This document shows positions 1 to 9,312 of a stretch of 64,000 bases of DNA, piece by piece. The stretch lies in NCBI GenBank assembly GCA_964489835.1, contig CAZBBC010000005.1:27897-91896 (forward strand), read 5' to 3'. Below the pieces are notes generated by a model that worked only from the letters and a program-made list of their open reading frames with translations, was not told the origin of the DNA and made no database searches. Both the position numbers and the translations under genes were made by a program. Every line of letters starts with the position of its first letter. Position 1 is the first letter of the stretch. The DNA comes from CAZBBC01 sp964489835 (GTDB lineage Bacteria > Calditrichota > Calditrichia > JAJRVZ01).

Positions 1-169
1 CCTTACGTGTATATTGAATATCCTGACTATCCGATGTTGTGCTGTCCGGTGACGAATCGGGAAGTTTTTTGTTTTTTGGTTGGAAAGCATGCGCAGAAAG
101 AACAGATGCGCCTGCTGTTGCCCAGGCTGTCTTAGTTAAAAATATTCTTCTAGTCCAGTCTTTTATCAT
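1..169 (-). CDS. N-terminus of a Tat-exported protein (cut by window edge)
   Basis: The first 56 codons of a minus-strand gene are present; the rest lies left of the window. The ATG is preceded by a strong AAGGAGGA ribosome site (174-180). The N-terminus carries a twin-arginine pattern (DWTRRIFLTKTA at residues 4-15), a short Ala/Ser-rich hydrophobic stretch ending near SAHA (residue 28), then a polar Pro/Ser/Asp linker. The product is therefore probably folded in the cytoplasm and exported by Tat. The last visible residues (DIQYTRK) resemble the start of Tat-exported aldo/keto reductases, but too little is visible for that to be more than a guess. Confidence 0.7.
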   Translation of the reverse strand, partial: MIKDWTRRIFLTKTAWATAGASVLSAHAFQPKNKKLPDSSPDSTTSDSQDIQYTRK

Positions 170-225
170 TTATCCTCCTTTTTCTTTTCTTGTCATCCAA
201 TGCGGTTTATGTGGGTGATTTTTTT

Positions 226-290
226 ACCACAGAGCACACGAAGTTTTTAAATATTTTTATTATCTTCGTGGGCTTCGCGCACTTCGTGGT
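226..290. repeat. CACGAAG/CTTCGTG inverted repeat
   Basis: The left arm reads ACCACAGAGCACACGAAG and the right arm contains CTTCGTGGGCTTCGCGCAC followed by TTCGTGGT, around an AT-rich centre. Similar arms occur at 15834-15970 and 41061-41180. The rest of the 180-561 gap holds only another imperfect hairpin (GGCG.CTGTCCT with AGGACGCC, about 325-352) and AT-rich sequence; no coding sequence was seen there. Confidence 0.6.
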
Positions 291-561
291 TCAATAAATA
301 CTGACTTTCTTTGTGATCGGCGCCTGTCCTCAAGACTGATTGGTCGAAGGACGCCTTCTTGGTGTTTAATTTTTAATAACTTTTTTTACGGCTGGCTCTT
401 CTTATCATTTACAATATTTTGAATAATATATGTGATACCAGAGAACAATGCCACCATCATCCGGAGAAAAAAAAGTCATTGAGTTTTAAGCGTGATTGAA
501 AAACCTGTAGAGTAATTCCAATTTAGTGGGTCTAAAGGAGAGTTTATTAACGATATAAAAT

Positions 562-590
562 AAAAAAACCCCGGCTACAATTAGCCGGGG
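562..590 (-). terminator. Rho-independent terminator of cspA
   Basis: Read on the minus strand, a perfect 8-bp stem (CCCCGGCT / AGCCGGGG, 583-590 with 569-576) with a 6-nt loop is followed directly by seven Ts (568-562). It lies about 20 bp past the cspA stop. The plus-strand side has only three Ts, so it works mainly for the minus strand. Confidence 0.9.
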
Positions 591-612
591 TTTCTCATTT
601 AACGTATAAAAA

Positions 613-813
613 TTAAATTTTTGTTACGTTAGTTGCCTGCAATCCTTTTGGACCCTGGCCAACCTCAAATTCAACTTTGTCGCCTTCTTCCAGTGATCTG
701 TAACCATCACCTTGGATAGCGTTGTAGTGCACAAAGACGTCATCGCCTTCTTCTCTGGTGATGAAACCATAACCCTTAGCGCCATTGAACCACTTGACAG
801 TTCCTTTTTCCAT
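613..813 (-). CDS. cspA: Cold-shock domain protein
   Basis: This 66-residue protein is a complete cold-shock domain, the usual CspA-family length. RNP1 (KGYGFI, residues 13-18) and RNP2 (VFVHY, 26-30) are both intact, as is the aromatic W8 of VKWF. The family binds single-stranded RNA and DNA and melts mRNA structure in the cytoplasm. The ATG has an AAGAGGT site upstream. The gene is monocistronic: a strong intrinsic terminator follows it and about 380 bp of non-coding DNA precede it, consistent with the long 5' leaders of cold-shock mRNAs. The exact paralogue (cspA, B, C and so on) cannot be assigned. Confidence 0.97.
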   Translation of the reverse strand: MEKGTVKWFNGAKGYGFITREEGDDVFVHYNAIQGDGYRSLEEGDKVEFEVGQGPKGLQATNVTKI

Positions 814-1011
814 TACATTTACCTCTTAAAAAAAATATGTGTTGCGTACATCTGTGTTTCCAGCCTGTTCCGGACAAAAAAAAATCGCTTTGAATAGTAC
901 TATGTACCATTCTCAACGAATTCCTTTTTTGTCTAACGAGCATCCAACATAAACAGTGTTATCACCAGATACAGAAAGGCGAAAAAAACAAGTACAATTA
1001 ATTAGTGATAT

Positions 1012-1040
1012 AATATACAACGAATAAAATGAAATCGCAA
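1012..1040 (-). promoter_or_regulatory. Candidate cspA promoter with long leader
   Basis: On the minus strand TTGCGA (1040-1035) and TATATT (1017-1012) are separated by 17 bp, a sigma-70-like arrangement. Use of it would give cspA a leader of about 190 nt. FCB bacteria often use other promoter consensus sequences, so this is tentative. The rest of 814-1194 is AT-rich and shows no gene. Confidence 0.3.
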
Positions 1041-1194
1041 CAATTAATTGTATCTCTTAATTTTTTATCATTGGGCCCTACTCACTTGAGATCTGTGTAA
1101 AACACTGATATTGCAGAGATTGTCATATATTTATATTGTATTATACCCCCTGGATACTTCATTTCTGCAATACTAATATTTATTCCTTTATACC

Positions 1195-2184
1195 TTATAC
1201 CTTTACCCAATATCCGCTGACAGCACTTTTTTTAATTGCTTCGATCACTTTCATGTTAGCTACCGAATCTTCAAGTGGAGTAGGAACAGGTATATTATTT
1301 TGAATTGTCCGGGAAAACAGATCGCCCTGAATGGAATATTGATCACAGCGGTCAAATATAATTTCTTTTACCTCTGACTCTGTCTGATGCCAGATTTTGC
1401 AAGCTATATCGGGAGGAGCAATAAAGGGGGTTTCAATTTCCACTCTTCCCCTGGTGCCAAAAATGTTAACATGTTGATATTCGCTCAACTGTGTTGCACA
1501 GGTGAAAGTTGAAATCTCATCGCCAAAATCCAGAATAGCTGACGCATGGCGATCCACATTGAATCGGGGGTCGTATTCGAGAACACCCAAAACACGTTCG
1601 GGTTCCCTTTCAAACAGAAATCGTGAAAGAGAAATATTATAACAACCAATATCCATCAGACTTCCACCGCCCAATTCAACTTTGTTCCCAATGCTGGCGG
1701 GATCATCGTCAAAATAAGAAAAGAAGGATTGAATACTTTTTAAGTCTCCAATTTTTCCGCTACGAACGATTTGTTTTGTTTTCTGCCACTGCGGATGAAA
1801 ACGATACATAAAGGCTTCCATCACCTTTAAATTCGGGTAGTCAGAGGAAACCCTCAGAAGTTTCTGAGCTTCGGTGGCATCCATGCTTATCGGTTTTTCA
1901 CAAAGCACATGTTTACCTGCCTCTAATGATTTGATTGTCCAGTCAACATGCATGTGATTGGGTAAAGGAATATAAACCGCTTCTATCTCTTTATCATTTA
2001 ACAACTCCTGATAAGAGCCATAAAATTTTTGAATGTTTAATTTTGATGCTATTTTTTTTGCTTTTTCAATATTCCGCGAGGCGATGGCCTTGACTTCCGA
2101 ATATTCCCCCTTTTGCATGGCCGGAATTACTTTTTCTACAGCAATAGATGCTGTACTCAACACCCCCCAGGTAATTTGTTTCAT
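1195..2184 (-). CDS. Gfo/Idh/MocA-family NAD(P)-dependent oxidoreductase
   Basis: 329 residues, starting at the ATG with a GGGAAGGA site four bases upstream. A longer reading frame to 2325 would overlap the upstream gene by 70 bp and adds no family sequence. The N-terminal Rossmann fold begins at WGVLSTASIA (residues 6-15). The conserved EKP motif (96-98, in KHVLCEKPIS) holds the substrate and catalytic lysine region, and GGGSLMDIGCYN (172-183) is the typical C-terminal-domain motif. The sequence resembles dihydrodiol-dehydrogenase or glucose-fructose-oxidoreductase-like members acting on sugars or diols. No signal peptide is seen, so it is cytoplasmic. It lies downstream of the propeller-protein pair and may be co-transcribed with it. 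The substrate is unknown. Confidence 0.9.
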   Translation of the reverse strand: MKQITWGVLSTASIAVEKVIPAMQKGEYSEVKAIASRNIEKAKKIASKLNIQKFYGSYQELLNDKEIEAVYIPLPNHMHVDWTIKSLEAGKHVLCEKPISMDATEAQKLLRVSSDYPNLKVMEAFMYRFHPQWQKTKQIVRSGKIGDLKSIQSFFSYFDDDPASIGNKVELGGGSLMDIGCYNISLSRFLFEREPERVLGVLEYDPRFNVDRHASAILDFGDEISTFTCATQLSEYQHVNIFGTRGRVEIETPFIAPPDIACKIWHQTESEVKEIIFDRCDQYSIQGDLFSRTIQNNIPVPTPLEDSVANMKVIEAIKKSAVSGYWVKV

Positions 2185-2255
2185 CGCATCCTTCCCAATA
2201 TCTTCAAACCGTCCATTTTCTTTGGGCTCTTTAAGAAAATTAACTCGATCGATAG

Positions 2256-3455
2256 TTATGACTGCTTTCGCGCTTTTCGATAAAACATTGTGAGTCCGAC
2301 TCCAAGAATTAATACCAGTAAACAAATGGTGACGATTATGGACATTTGCAGAGGAGATTCATTTACATTGGTGACAGATTTTTCGGTATCCGGATCCCCG
2401 CGACTGGCTGAAGAGGTAATATTACTGCTTTTTGTATGATCCGCCTGCTTATTTCCAGGAACAGAACCGGTATCAGCTTCTGCATTCTGGATTTTATTTA
2501 AGAGGGCGGGGTTGTAATAACCGGTTCTCATGATTCGACCTATTTCCATCTTTATCAGGGGATTTTCGGGATCAAATCCCAGATTCTTTACCAGGTGATC
2601 ATGCCATTTTTTATTCCAGCGGATGGGCAACATCGTTCCCAGAATCCAGTTTTTATCAATATCGCATTCACAATCGGCGCCGACCATGAAAAGAATATCA
2701 CTGAGATTATTTTTCGTTATTTCCTCATTTTTGAATAAGGGGCCCATCCAGCGGGCTCTGCCATAAATAACAGCCGCATGGGGTTTGTCGATTTTATCGA
2801 TATCCAGACCAAGACTCCAGAGCAGAATTTTTTCACGGGCGAATGATGCCCTCTTTATTACCATCAAAACCGGCGGATGGTCGATAGGCTTAGGCATCAT
2901 ATCCATTTTTTTGCTGAGTCTTTCGATAGCAGAGGTAGCCGCTTTATCGGCTCTGCTATTTTCTTTTTTATTATTTCCTTCGATTAATAGTACAACAGCA
3001 TAGTGCTCGATCGTCTTCTGAAGGATTTCATCACGTTTTGGTGAAAAAAGAAGCTCATTAAGTGACGAGCTTAAGGATTGTTTAAATCCAACATCAGTTT
3101 TCGTTAGTGAGAGAGCAATAAATTGTCCATCGGGGGACACGAGAATGGCCGAGGGAAATGAGTTGATCTGTAATGAATCCAGGTAATGAATCGCCGGATG
3201 GTCCTTTTGATCATCAATATTGATCAATTCGAATATAATATTGCTGTCCTTTAAATAATCAGGGGCTAAGCTGGAAAAACTGGAGATAATATCGGCTCCT
3301 GTTTCGCTCTTGATGTAACCGAACAGATAATATTGTTCTCTGCCCAGATCAGAGAAACCGACTTCACGTACATTATATTGACACGAATAGACCGGGTGAA
3401 TATGAAAAAAACTCCACAAACCGAGGATGAATATAAATTTATATCGTCTGATCAC
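2256..3455 (-). CDS. Exported, membrane-anchored protein of unknown function
   Basis: 399 residues. An N-terminal signal sequence ends near VYSC (C25), perhaps a lipoprotein site, and one hydrophobic helix (about 371-390) followed by a basic tail (YRKARKQS) anchors the C-terminus. Residues about 60-125 look thioredoxin-like in pattern (FELINIDDQ, then INSFPSAILVSPDGQ), but no CxxC is present. The middle has a conserved-looking block with GRARWMGPLF and GADCECDID. It sits about 80 bp downstream of the large propeller protein and upstream of an oxidoreductase, all on the minus strand, suggesting a shared periplasmic job. No function is assigned. Confidence 0.85.
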   Translation of the reverse strand: MIRRYKFIFILGLWSFFHIHPVYSCQYNVREVGFSDLGREQYYLFGYIKSETGADIISSFSSLAPDYLKDSNIIFELINIDDQKDHPAIHYLDSLQINSFPSAILVSPDGQFIALSLTKTDVGFKQSLSSSLNELLFSPKRDEILQKTIEHYAVVLLIEGNNKKENSRADKAATSAIERLSKKMDMMPKPIDHPPVLMVIKRASFAREKILLWSLGLDIDKIDKPHAAVIYGRARWMGPLFKNEEITKNNLSDILFMVGADCECDIDKNWILGTMLPIRWNKKWHDHLVKNLGFDPENPLIKMEIGRIMRTGYYNPALLNKIQNAEADTGSVPGNKQADHTKSSNITSSASRGDPDTEKSVTNVNESPLQMSIIVTICLLVLILGVGLTMFYRKARKQS

Positions 3456-3537
3456 TATTATCCTCCGGTATCAGGTAAACATAACAAATTGTACACTGAG
3501 GAGTAATTCTATCATAGTTTTCCTTTTCTACCGCTTT

Positions 3538-6500
3538 CTATTCTTTAGTTTTATGAAATAGTACACGGGCAGTAATTTCCTGCTTTTTTAGAGTGGTGCT
3601 TTCCCAGCTTACTTTCAAATCCTTAGATCCTCCCATTTGAAAGTATTTTACTTTAATCGGATATTCTCCCGCTTTTAAGGCAATTTTTCCGGATTTTTCA
3701 ATCGTGCCATGTCCGCCATCATTATCGATCAATTCCTCTTCATTCAGAAATAATTTGCTTCCATCATTCGATGCGAGGTAAAAAATATAGATATCATCCT
3801 CCGGAATAAGGATATATCCGTGATAAATGTAACCAAATTCATTGACACCATTACGCGGTTTCATTTCAAACTGCGTCATGAGCCCGGACTTTACAGGCTT
3901 GGCTTTATCAAGATCGGCAACTGACCGATAGGAACCTTCAAAATAGTCGCACTGGAGTCCGACTTCAATGTTACCCGGATCTATCACCCTGGCATATTCT
4001 ACCTTTTTAAAATTTTCCGTCACAACAAAGCTTGTGGCCTGATTATTAGCAAAGGCGCGCATTTTAAGCGTTATCGGATTATTTAGCGGAAATGGTCTGG
4101 TATATAATTTCGATTGCAGTGTCGGTTCGGTCCCATCAACCGTATAACGAATACGTGCTCCTTTTGTATCACAAGCCAGAACGACTTTAGTTGTACCAAC
4201 AAAGTATGTATTATTAGAGCTCACATAAGGCGTAGGAACTGTTGAATTACCACCGAAACATCGAACAGACCCATCTTCCAAAGTAACAATAATCTTTCCA
4301 TCACGACTTATCGCAAGTCCCCAGGGTACCGGCGAATATTCCAAAGGTTGCGACCAAAGCACTCTTCCATTACTGAGATCAAGAACAACGATATCTGTTT
4401 TTTCAGCGATAACGACAGCATTTTTACAAGCTGCCAGGGCAACACTTCCCTCACAATTGTATTCCCAGTAGGGCTCGGAGGGAATATCGAGATTTGCCCA
4501 GATTGGAGCGAGATATCCTGTAAAACTCTGTCCTCTAACACTATTATTTAAAACATTTTTATCAATAGGCGGATAGCATAAAACTTTTTTCTGGTTCACC
4601 CAAACGATATCCCGTTTGCCGACAGATGTGTGCAACAATTTATTTTTAACCGTTTCGTCGTATACGGTATGTTTGGGGTGACTGTAAAATGGTTTACCGC
4701 TGGCGACGACATGATCTCCAACGAGATAGAGTTCCCAACCGCGCGGGCTGAGTGATTCACAATTTTTAAGGAGTTCAGGATCGTTAAGGCACCGGCCATC
4801 GGTAACATCATAAACAGCTGGTGAGAGTGATGTACCACTTGCCATATAAAGTCTGTCTTTTTTAAGAAGTAAATGTCCCATGACGCTTGCCCCTGTGCGG
4901 GCCTCGGGATATAAATGGCCCGAGGTATTGTTCTGCCATTTTATTTTCCCGGTTGCCGCGTCAAGTGCATAGACATGTGTTCCGTCATAATTAACGATTC
5001 CGGCAGCTGCATAGGCAATACCATCCTGAACCCGTACACCGCTGGCTACGGGCCAGGTCGAAATCAAAGATCCATAAACGGGAATCTTACGATCTATAGG
5101 AGCGGCCCGGAATCGCCAGATCATATCACCTGTCCGTGCTTCCAGACAATATACATACCCATCCCCTGATCCAATCAGCAACCGGCCATTCCATACAGTT
5201 GGTGCCAGACGGACAGCGCCTCCGGTATAGGCTTGCCAAACAAGCTGGCCGCTTATAACATCCACTGCCCGTACGACACCGTCAGAGCTTCCATAAAATA
5301 CAAGGCCATCAACAGTAACCGGGGCTGTCAGTACCGTATAATGTTCATGTCCGAAAACATTTGTGGTCACAATATAGCCATCGTATTCCGGGAATCGCCA
5401 GAGCTCGTATCCCTTTTTAGAAATCAAGGCATTGCTCGTTACCCGGCATTGATTGTCCTTGCGAAAAGAGGGCCAATCGGCAGGAGTTTCGATCATGTTA
5501 TTGATCATGGATAAATCGGCAGTGCCTTTTTCCAGCCGCTCTTCCTCTTTTGCCTTTATATTAAATCCAAAGTCACCGGCCGGACCCAGACAGTTAAAAC
5601 CATAAATTGATAGTTGACAATCACAGACAAATGGCCAAAAATAGAGCTGTCCATTGGCAATGGTGACACCGTCGAAACACGGCGGTCGCATTGGTGATAT
5701 CCATTGAGGCATATAACTAGCAAGATCGAAGCGAACCGTACCACCATTGGCTCTGAAAAATATAGCATCAGCGGTAGCACTGGGTCGGGTACAGGCCCTG
5801 CGGCCTGTGGGCAAATCTGCCAGGATCTCACCGGTGAGAGGATCAAATTTTTTACTTACATTATTCCGCCAGGGACCACTGATACCAAATAAACCATCGT
5901 CTCGCAGAACAATTTGAAAATTATTGTAAGAATTTTTCCACAAAACACTACCGTCTTCAGTTGAAACGGCGAGTAGTTTGTCAATTTGTGGTCCTGCAAA
6001 ATACAAGGCGTCGTCCGAACATAAAATATAATTTCTGGTTCGCCAATTGGTTTCCCAGCTCTGCCGGGGAAGATATTCACCGAAGGCTTCAAATAGCTCC
6101 GGTGCGTTTTCTCTAGTTTTTCTCCAGATAATTTTACCGGATTTTGCGTTAAGGCAGGTCAAAAATGATCCGAATCGAAACAGGTAGATCCGACCGTTCT
6201 TCAAACCGGTACCGCGGCTGTCGATGGCTTCATCTTCCTGGTAATGCCACAGAACCTTGCCGGTTATGGGATTCATAGCCAGCATGTTCTTACCGAATCC
6301 CCATGAATGTTCAGATTGATTGAAGCCTTTTGATATGTCTGTCCAGGGCCACCCATGTTTTTGACGGCGCCATCGCATCACCGGATCCTTTTGCTCCTGA
6401 TCTCCGATAAGCGCATAGAGAACATCGTCTTCCATTCCCATCCATTTCCAGAAAGTTCCTCCGGCAACTTCTAATGGGGGCTTGATCTCACCCTTTAGTT

Positions 6501-7371
6501 GACCCGTTTCTGTATCGATCAGCTTACAGGATTTGTCATCACCCACAAATAGAGTTGTGGGTGTGGCGATCATCGTATTGCGGTGGAGCATTATGCCCGG
6601 AACCAAATCACGCTTCCATAGCATAGTACCATTATAACCATTAAAGGCCACTAAGGTATTTAGAAATGGTTCCTCCCGTTCATGGAAGGCGACATTTCCA
6701 AATCCCTTGAATACACGTCCTGCTGATGCCACTGCTACCTGTGTCACCGGTCCATAATAAGGTTCAGCCAGGAATTGGGTCAGATAGGGTGCCAAGACAA
6801 CCTTGTCTTTGGATTGTGTGTTGTTATCCGGACCGTGATAAGGATGACTCCAGTCATCGACACCTTCAGGAAAAGGCTTAACCAGATCTTTGTTTTTAAA
6901 TAGTGCTTTTCCCTCCGGCCGCAGAATTCTGAGTACTTCATTTTCTGTAATGTGTAGCGTATCGCTTAAAGCGATAAGCACATCAGCAATGTTATCAGCA
7001 AGATTAATTGTTTGGGGGTCACTTTTCTCGACATAAATACGCGTCCCATAAAATCCGGCGGCATCAGCTGCCCGGCGTGCGGCCAATACCTGATCATCCT
7101 TTGACAAAGGGACATAAATTACCAATTCACTTTTTTGGACCAGATCGAGGGAGAATTTGCAATTTTGATCACTCAACACAACGCAAATGCCCCGTGAAAC
7201 ACCTATCCTGTCAAGAATCTTATCATCAACTGTACCTGTTTGTTGAAAATCACCTTTCTCTTCCTGACAGTTTAGACAAATCACCGCTAACAGAGTCACA
7301 GTCAGTATAAAAAATAGCCTCCGGAAGGATTTCATCGATTCCGGCTTGCCAATATCTTCTTTTGTGTCCAT
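3538..7371 (-). CDS. Large PQQ-like beta-propeller protein with CHB_HEX_C-like and PA14 domains
   Basis: 1277 residues. The chosen ATG has AGGAGG 10 bases upstream. A signal region (hydrophobic 19-34, Cys at 32 and 35) implies export, possibly as a lipoprotein. Residues about 45-160 resemble a degenerate class I methyltransferase fold (RAADAAGFYGTRIYVE, then EVLRILRPEGKALF). Next come two blocks of PQQ/BamB-type propeller blades (GKVLWHYQ, GKIIWRK, GQLVWQAYTGG, GDMIWRFRA, GKIKWQN). Then follow a chitobiase-C-like module (RIRYTVDGTEPT, roughly 1055-1125) and a C-terminal PA14-like carbohydrate-binding module (about 1140-1275). No Cys-Cys quinoprotein motif was noticed, so redox activity with PQQ is unproven. 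It probably binds or processes glycans in the envelope. Downstream partners are the exported 399-residue protein and an oxidoreductase. Confidence 0.9.
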   Translation of the reverse strand: MDTKEDIGKPESMKSFRRLFFILTVTLLAVICLNCQEEKGDFQQTGTVDDKILDRIGVSRGICVVLSDQNCKFSLDLVQKSELVIYVPLSKDDQVLAARRAADAAGFYGTRIYVEKSDPQTINLADNIADVLIALSDTLHITENEVLRILRPEGKALFKNKDLVKPFPEGVDDWSHPYHGPDNNTQSKDKVVLAPYLTQFLAEPYYGPVTQVAVASAGRVFKGFGNVAFHEREEPFLNTLVAFNGYNGTMLWKRDLVPGIMLHRNTMIATPTTLFVGDDKSCKLIDTETGQLKGEIKPPLEVAGGTFWKWMGMEDDVLYALIGDQEQKDPVMRWRRQKHGWPWTDISKGFNQSEHSWGFGKNMLAMNPITGKVLWHYQEDEAIDSRGTGLKNGRIYLFRFGSFLTCLNAKSGKIIWRKTRENAPELFEAFGEYLPRQSWETNWRTRNYILCSDDALYFAGPQIDKLLAVSTEDGSVLWKNSYNNFQIVLRDDGLFGISGPWRNNVSKKFDPLTGEILADLPTGRRACTRPSATADAIFFRANGGTVRFDLASYMPQWISPMRPPCFDGVTIANGQLYFWPFVCDCQLSIYGFNCLGPAGDFGFNIKAKEEERLEKGTADLSMINNMIETPADWPSFRKDNQCRVTSNALISKKGYELWRFPEYDGYIVTTNVFGHEHYTVLTAPVTVDGLVFYGSSDGVVRAVDVISGQLVWQAYTGGAVRLAPTVWNGRLLIGSGDGYVYCLEARTGDMIWRFRAAPIDRKIPVYGSLISTWPVASGVRVQDGIAYAAAGIVNYDGTHVYALDAATGKIKWQNNTSGHLYPEARTGASVMGHLLLKKDRLYMASGTSLSPAVYDVTDGRCLNDPELLKNCESLSPRGWELYLVGDHVVASGKPFYSHPKHTVYDETVKNKLLHTSVGKRDIVWVNQKKVLCYPPIDKNVLNNSVRGQSFTGYLAPIWANLDIPSEPYWEYNCEGSVALAACKNAVVIAEKTDIVVLDLSNGRVLWSQPLEYSPVPWGLAISRDGKIIVTLEDGSVRCFGGNSTVPTPYVSSNNTYFVGTTKVVLACDTKGARIRYTVDGTEPTLQSKLYTRPFPLNNPITLKMRAFANNQATSFVVTENFKKVEYARVIDPGNIEVGLQCDYFEGSYRSVADLDKAKPVKSGLMTQFEMKPRNGVNEFGYIYHGYILIPEDDIYIFYLASNDGSKLFLNEEELIDNDGGHGTIEKSGKIALKAGEYPIKVKYFQMGGSKDLKVSWESTTLKKQEITARVLFHKTKE

Positions 7372-7469
7372 TTTTATCTTTCCTCCTGTTGAAATGATAA
7401 AAGTACTCGATCGGTAATTATATTTAGTAAGGTACCCAGTGGCTTAAATTGTTCACATTTTTTTTGAAC

Positions 7470-8123
7470 TCATTCGATCCGGCCGTTTCTTAAATGAATG
7501 ATACGATCGGCAAATGAGTCGGCCATTTTTCCGTGAGTGACAAGGATTACCGTTCCTTTTTGACGGTGAAATTCCACAAGATATCCGATCACTTCCGAGG
7601 CATTTTCAGGGTCAAGATTTCCGGTTGGTTCATCAGCAAGGATGATTTTTGGTTTTTTTAGCAGGGCTCGTGCAATAGCGGTACGCTGATGCTCTCCGAC
7701 ACTGAGAGCGGATGGTTTGTGATGAGCACGCTCTGATATCTGAAAACGCTTCATCAGTTTCATTGCTTCGGCTTGTGCTTCAGGTTTGAAGCCGGCATTG
7801 ACCGAGAGTAATATATTTTCGATACTGTTCAAATAAGGAATCAGGTGAAACATTTGAAAAACAAAACCAATATTTTCTGCCCGGAACTTTGCTCTTTTTC
7901 TCTCATTCAGAGCATATATATTGCTTTTATCAGATATAACCGTACCACTTGTCGGTTGCATCATTCCACCAAGGGTTAATAACAACGTGGTTTTTCCACT
8001 ACCGCTGGGTCCCTGTATAACCACAAACTCGCCGTCCTTAACCTCCATGTTTATATTCTCCAGGGCAATAACCATCTCAGCGCCGCTTCCATAATGCTTG
8101 GATACCTGTTCAAGTTTCAACAT
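7470..8123 (-). CDS. ABC transporter ATP-binding protein (LolD/MacB type)
   Basis: 217 residues. The ATG has a GAGGGGA site and lies two bases past the stop of the permease gene; a longer frame would run into the permease and is rejected. Walker A is GPSGSGKTT (38-46), Walker B KIILADE (159-165), and the switch histidine is H197 (VTHGK). The signature loop is LSVGE (140-144) instead of LSGGQ. The FVFQMFHLIP Q-loop region and ADEPTGNLD are typical of the MacB/LolD/FtsE branch, which drives lipoprotein release or envelope remodelling rather than solute import. It pairs with the FtsX-like permease immediately upstream. Confidence 0.93.
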   Translation of the reverse strand: MLKLEQVSKHYGSGAEMVIALENINMEVKDGEFVVIQGPSGSGKTTLLLTLGGMMQPTSGTVISDKSNIYALNERKRAKFRAENIGFVFQMFHLIPYLNSIENILLSVNAGFKPEAQAEAMKLMKRFQISERAHHKPSALSVGEHQRTAIARALLKKPKIILADEPTGNLDPENASEVIGYLVEFHRQKGTVILVTHGKMADSFADRIIHLRNGRIE

Positions 8124-8125
8124 AG

Positions 8126-9271
8126 CTATTCCCCTCTTAATGTTTGGGCCGGGTCCTGCGTGATAGCTATCATTGTTGGTATGACAGCAGAAAATGCGGC
8201 AAGTGTTGTAGCAGCTACGAGAGACCATACCAGCAGATTGTAAATGGGTTTGACAGAATTGGCCGTAACTTTGAATATGTCGGGTCCATATATTAACGAT
8301 AGCGCGGTGCCAATACCGAATCCCAAAATCGCTCCCAAAACCCCGAATAATACCGCCCTTCCCAAAAATAAGCCGGCAATTTTTCCTGAGCGGTAGCCCA
8401 GTGCCCGCAGGATTCCGATTTCCTGACGTCTGTCTCTAACATTCAATAAACTGATTACACCAATCCATACGGCACAGGTAATTACAATAAAGGGTATGAT
8501 AAAAGCAAAGTAATTTTCAAGCATCAGTCTCTGTCTTTCACGGGCAACAGCAATGGTCCGATTCATTATTACCTTCGCCTCTGGCAATATCTCTGATAGT
8601 TGTTCGCGCAAGTTGTCGAGCGGGTCATCCTCACCAGAAGTAAGGCACAGACAATTCAGAGCTTTGATCTCATTGATCATCCCTTTCATATCCAGTAGGT
8701 CCTGAACATCATGAAGTGTGGCATAAATGCGAATATCGGCATCACTCCCAGTCTCGGAGAGGGTTCTTTCTATCGTAAATTTTTTTCCGAGGATATCAAT
8801 TGTTTCACCCTCAATAAGATTTAAACTGTTTGCGATTTCATAACCGACATAAACAGTTCCCGCTTTGATTGCATAAATCATTGGTGTTTTTTTTGCGCCC
8901 GAGGGTTCGATCTCTCCGGATATTCCCGTTAAAACCACTTCTTTATTACGCCAGGATACCTTTTGGTGTAATATGGCAGTCAAATGGGCATAAGATACAT
9001 CTTTAAATGCCGTAAAACGAAGAACGTATTCCTCGGGCATTGTATCCTCTGAAAATCCGGTGGTCCAGAATCCATCCATATCCGTTTTTTGAGGGATTAT
9101 CCGTAAATTGAATCCCATATCGCGGGTTAAGCGGATTGTTTCCCGTTTTGATGCTTCACTGGTCGTGAAAAAGAACACAAAAAAGGCCACGGCGATTATA
9201 ATCGCCAGCATCCCCAGAAGAAAATTAAACTTTCTATGAATAATTTCTTTAATAATTAGACGAATCGTCAT
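8126..9271 (-). CDS. FtsX/MacB-like ABC permease
   Basis: 381 residues with an AGGGGATA site before the ATG. The topology is that of MacB/LolC: an N-terminal helix (about 16-34), a large periplasmic domain (about 35-250) and three C-terminal helices (about 255-280, 300-330 and 345-370). The cytoplasmic loop RDRRQEIGILRALGYRSG is the classic FtsX-family coupling sequence. It works with the ATPase encoded immediately downstream. No periplasmic adaptor or outer-membrane partner lies beside it, so the cargo (lipoprotein, peptide or drug) is unknown. Confidence 0.93.
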   Translation of the reverse strand: MTIRLIIKEIIHRKFNFLLGMLAIIIAVAFFVFFFTTSEASKRETIRLTRDMGFNLRIIPQKTDMDGFWTTGFSEDTMPEEYVLRFTAFKDVSYAHLTAILHQKVSWRNKEVVLTGISGEIEPSGAKKTPMIYAIKAGTVYVGYEIANSLNLIEGETIDILGKKFTIERTLSETGSDADIRIYATLHDVQDLLDMKGMINEIKALNCLCLTSGEDDPLDNLREQLSEILPEAKVIMNRTIAVARERQRLMLENYFAFIIPFIVITCAVWIGVISLLNVRDRRQEIGILRALGYRSGKIAGLFLGRAVLFGVLGAILGFGIGTALSLIYGPDIFKVTANSVKPIYNLLVWSLVAATTLAAFSAVIPTMIAITQDPAQTLRGE

Positions 9272-9312
9272 TAGTAATATCCCCTGAATATTCTTGTTTA
9301 AATTACCACCAT

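Noticed and set aside
2185..2325. Longer N-terminus for the first Gfo/Idh/MocA gene
   Set aside because: It would overlap the upstream gene by 70 bp and add non-family sequence, whereas the start at 2184 has a good ribosome site and begins at the Rossmann fold.
3538..7371. Naming the large propeller protein a PQQ-dependent dehydrogenase
   Set aside because: The blades are PQQ-like, but no vicinal-cysteine or other cofactor signature was noticed, and the extra domains suggest a glycan-related role.
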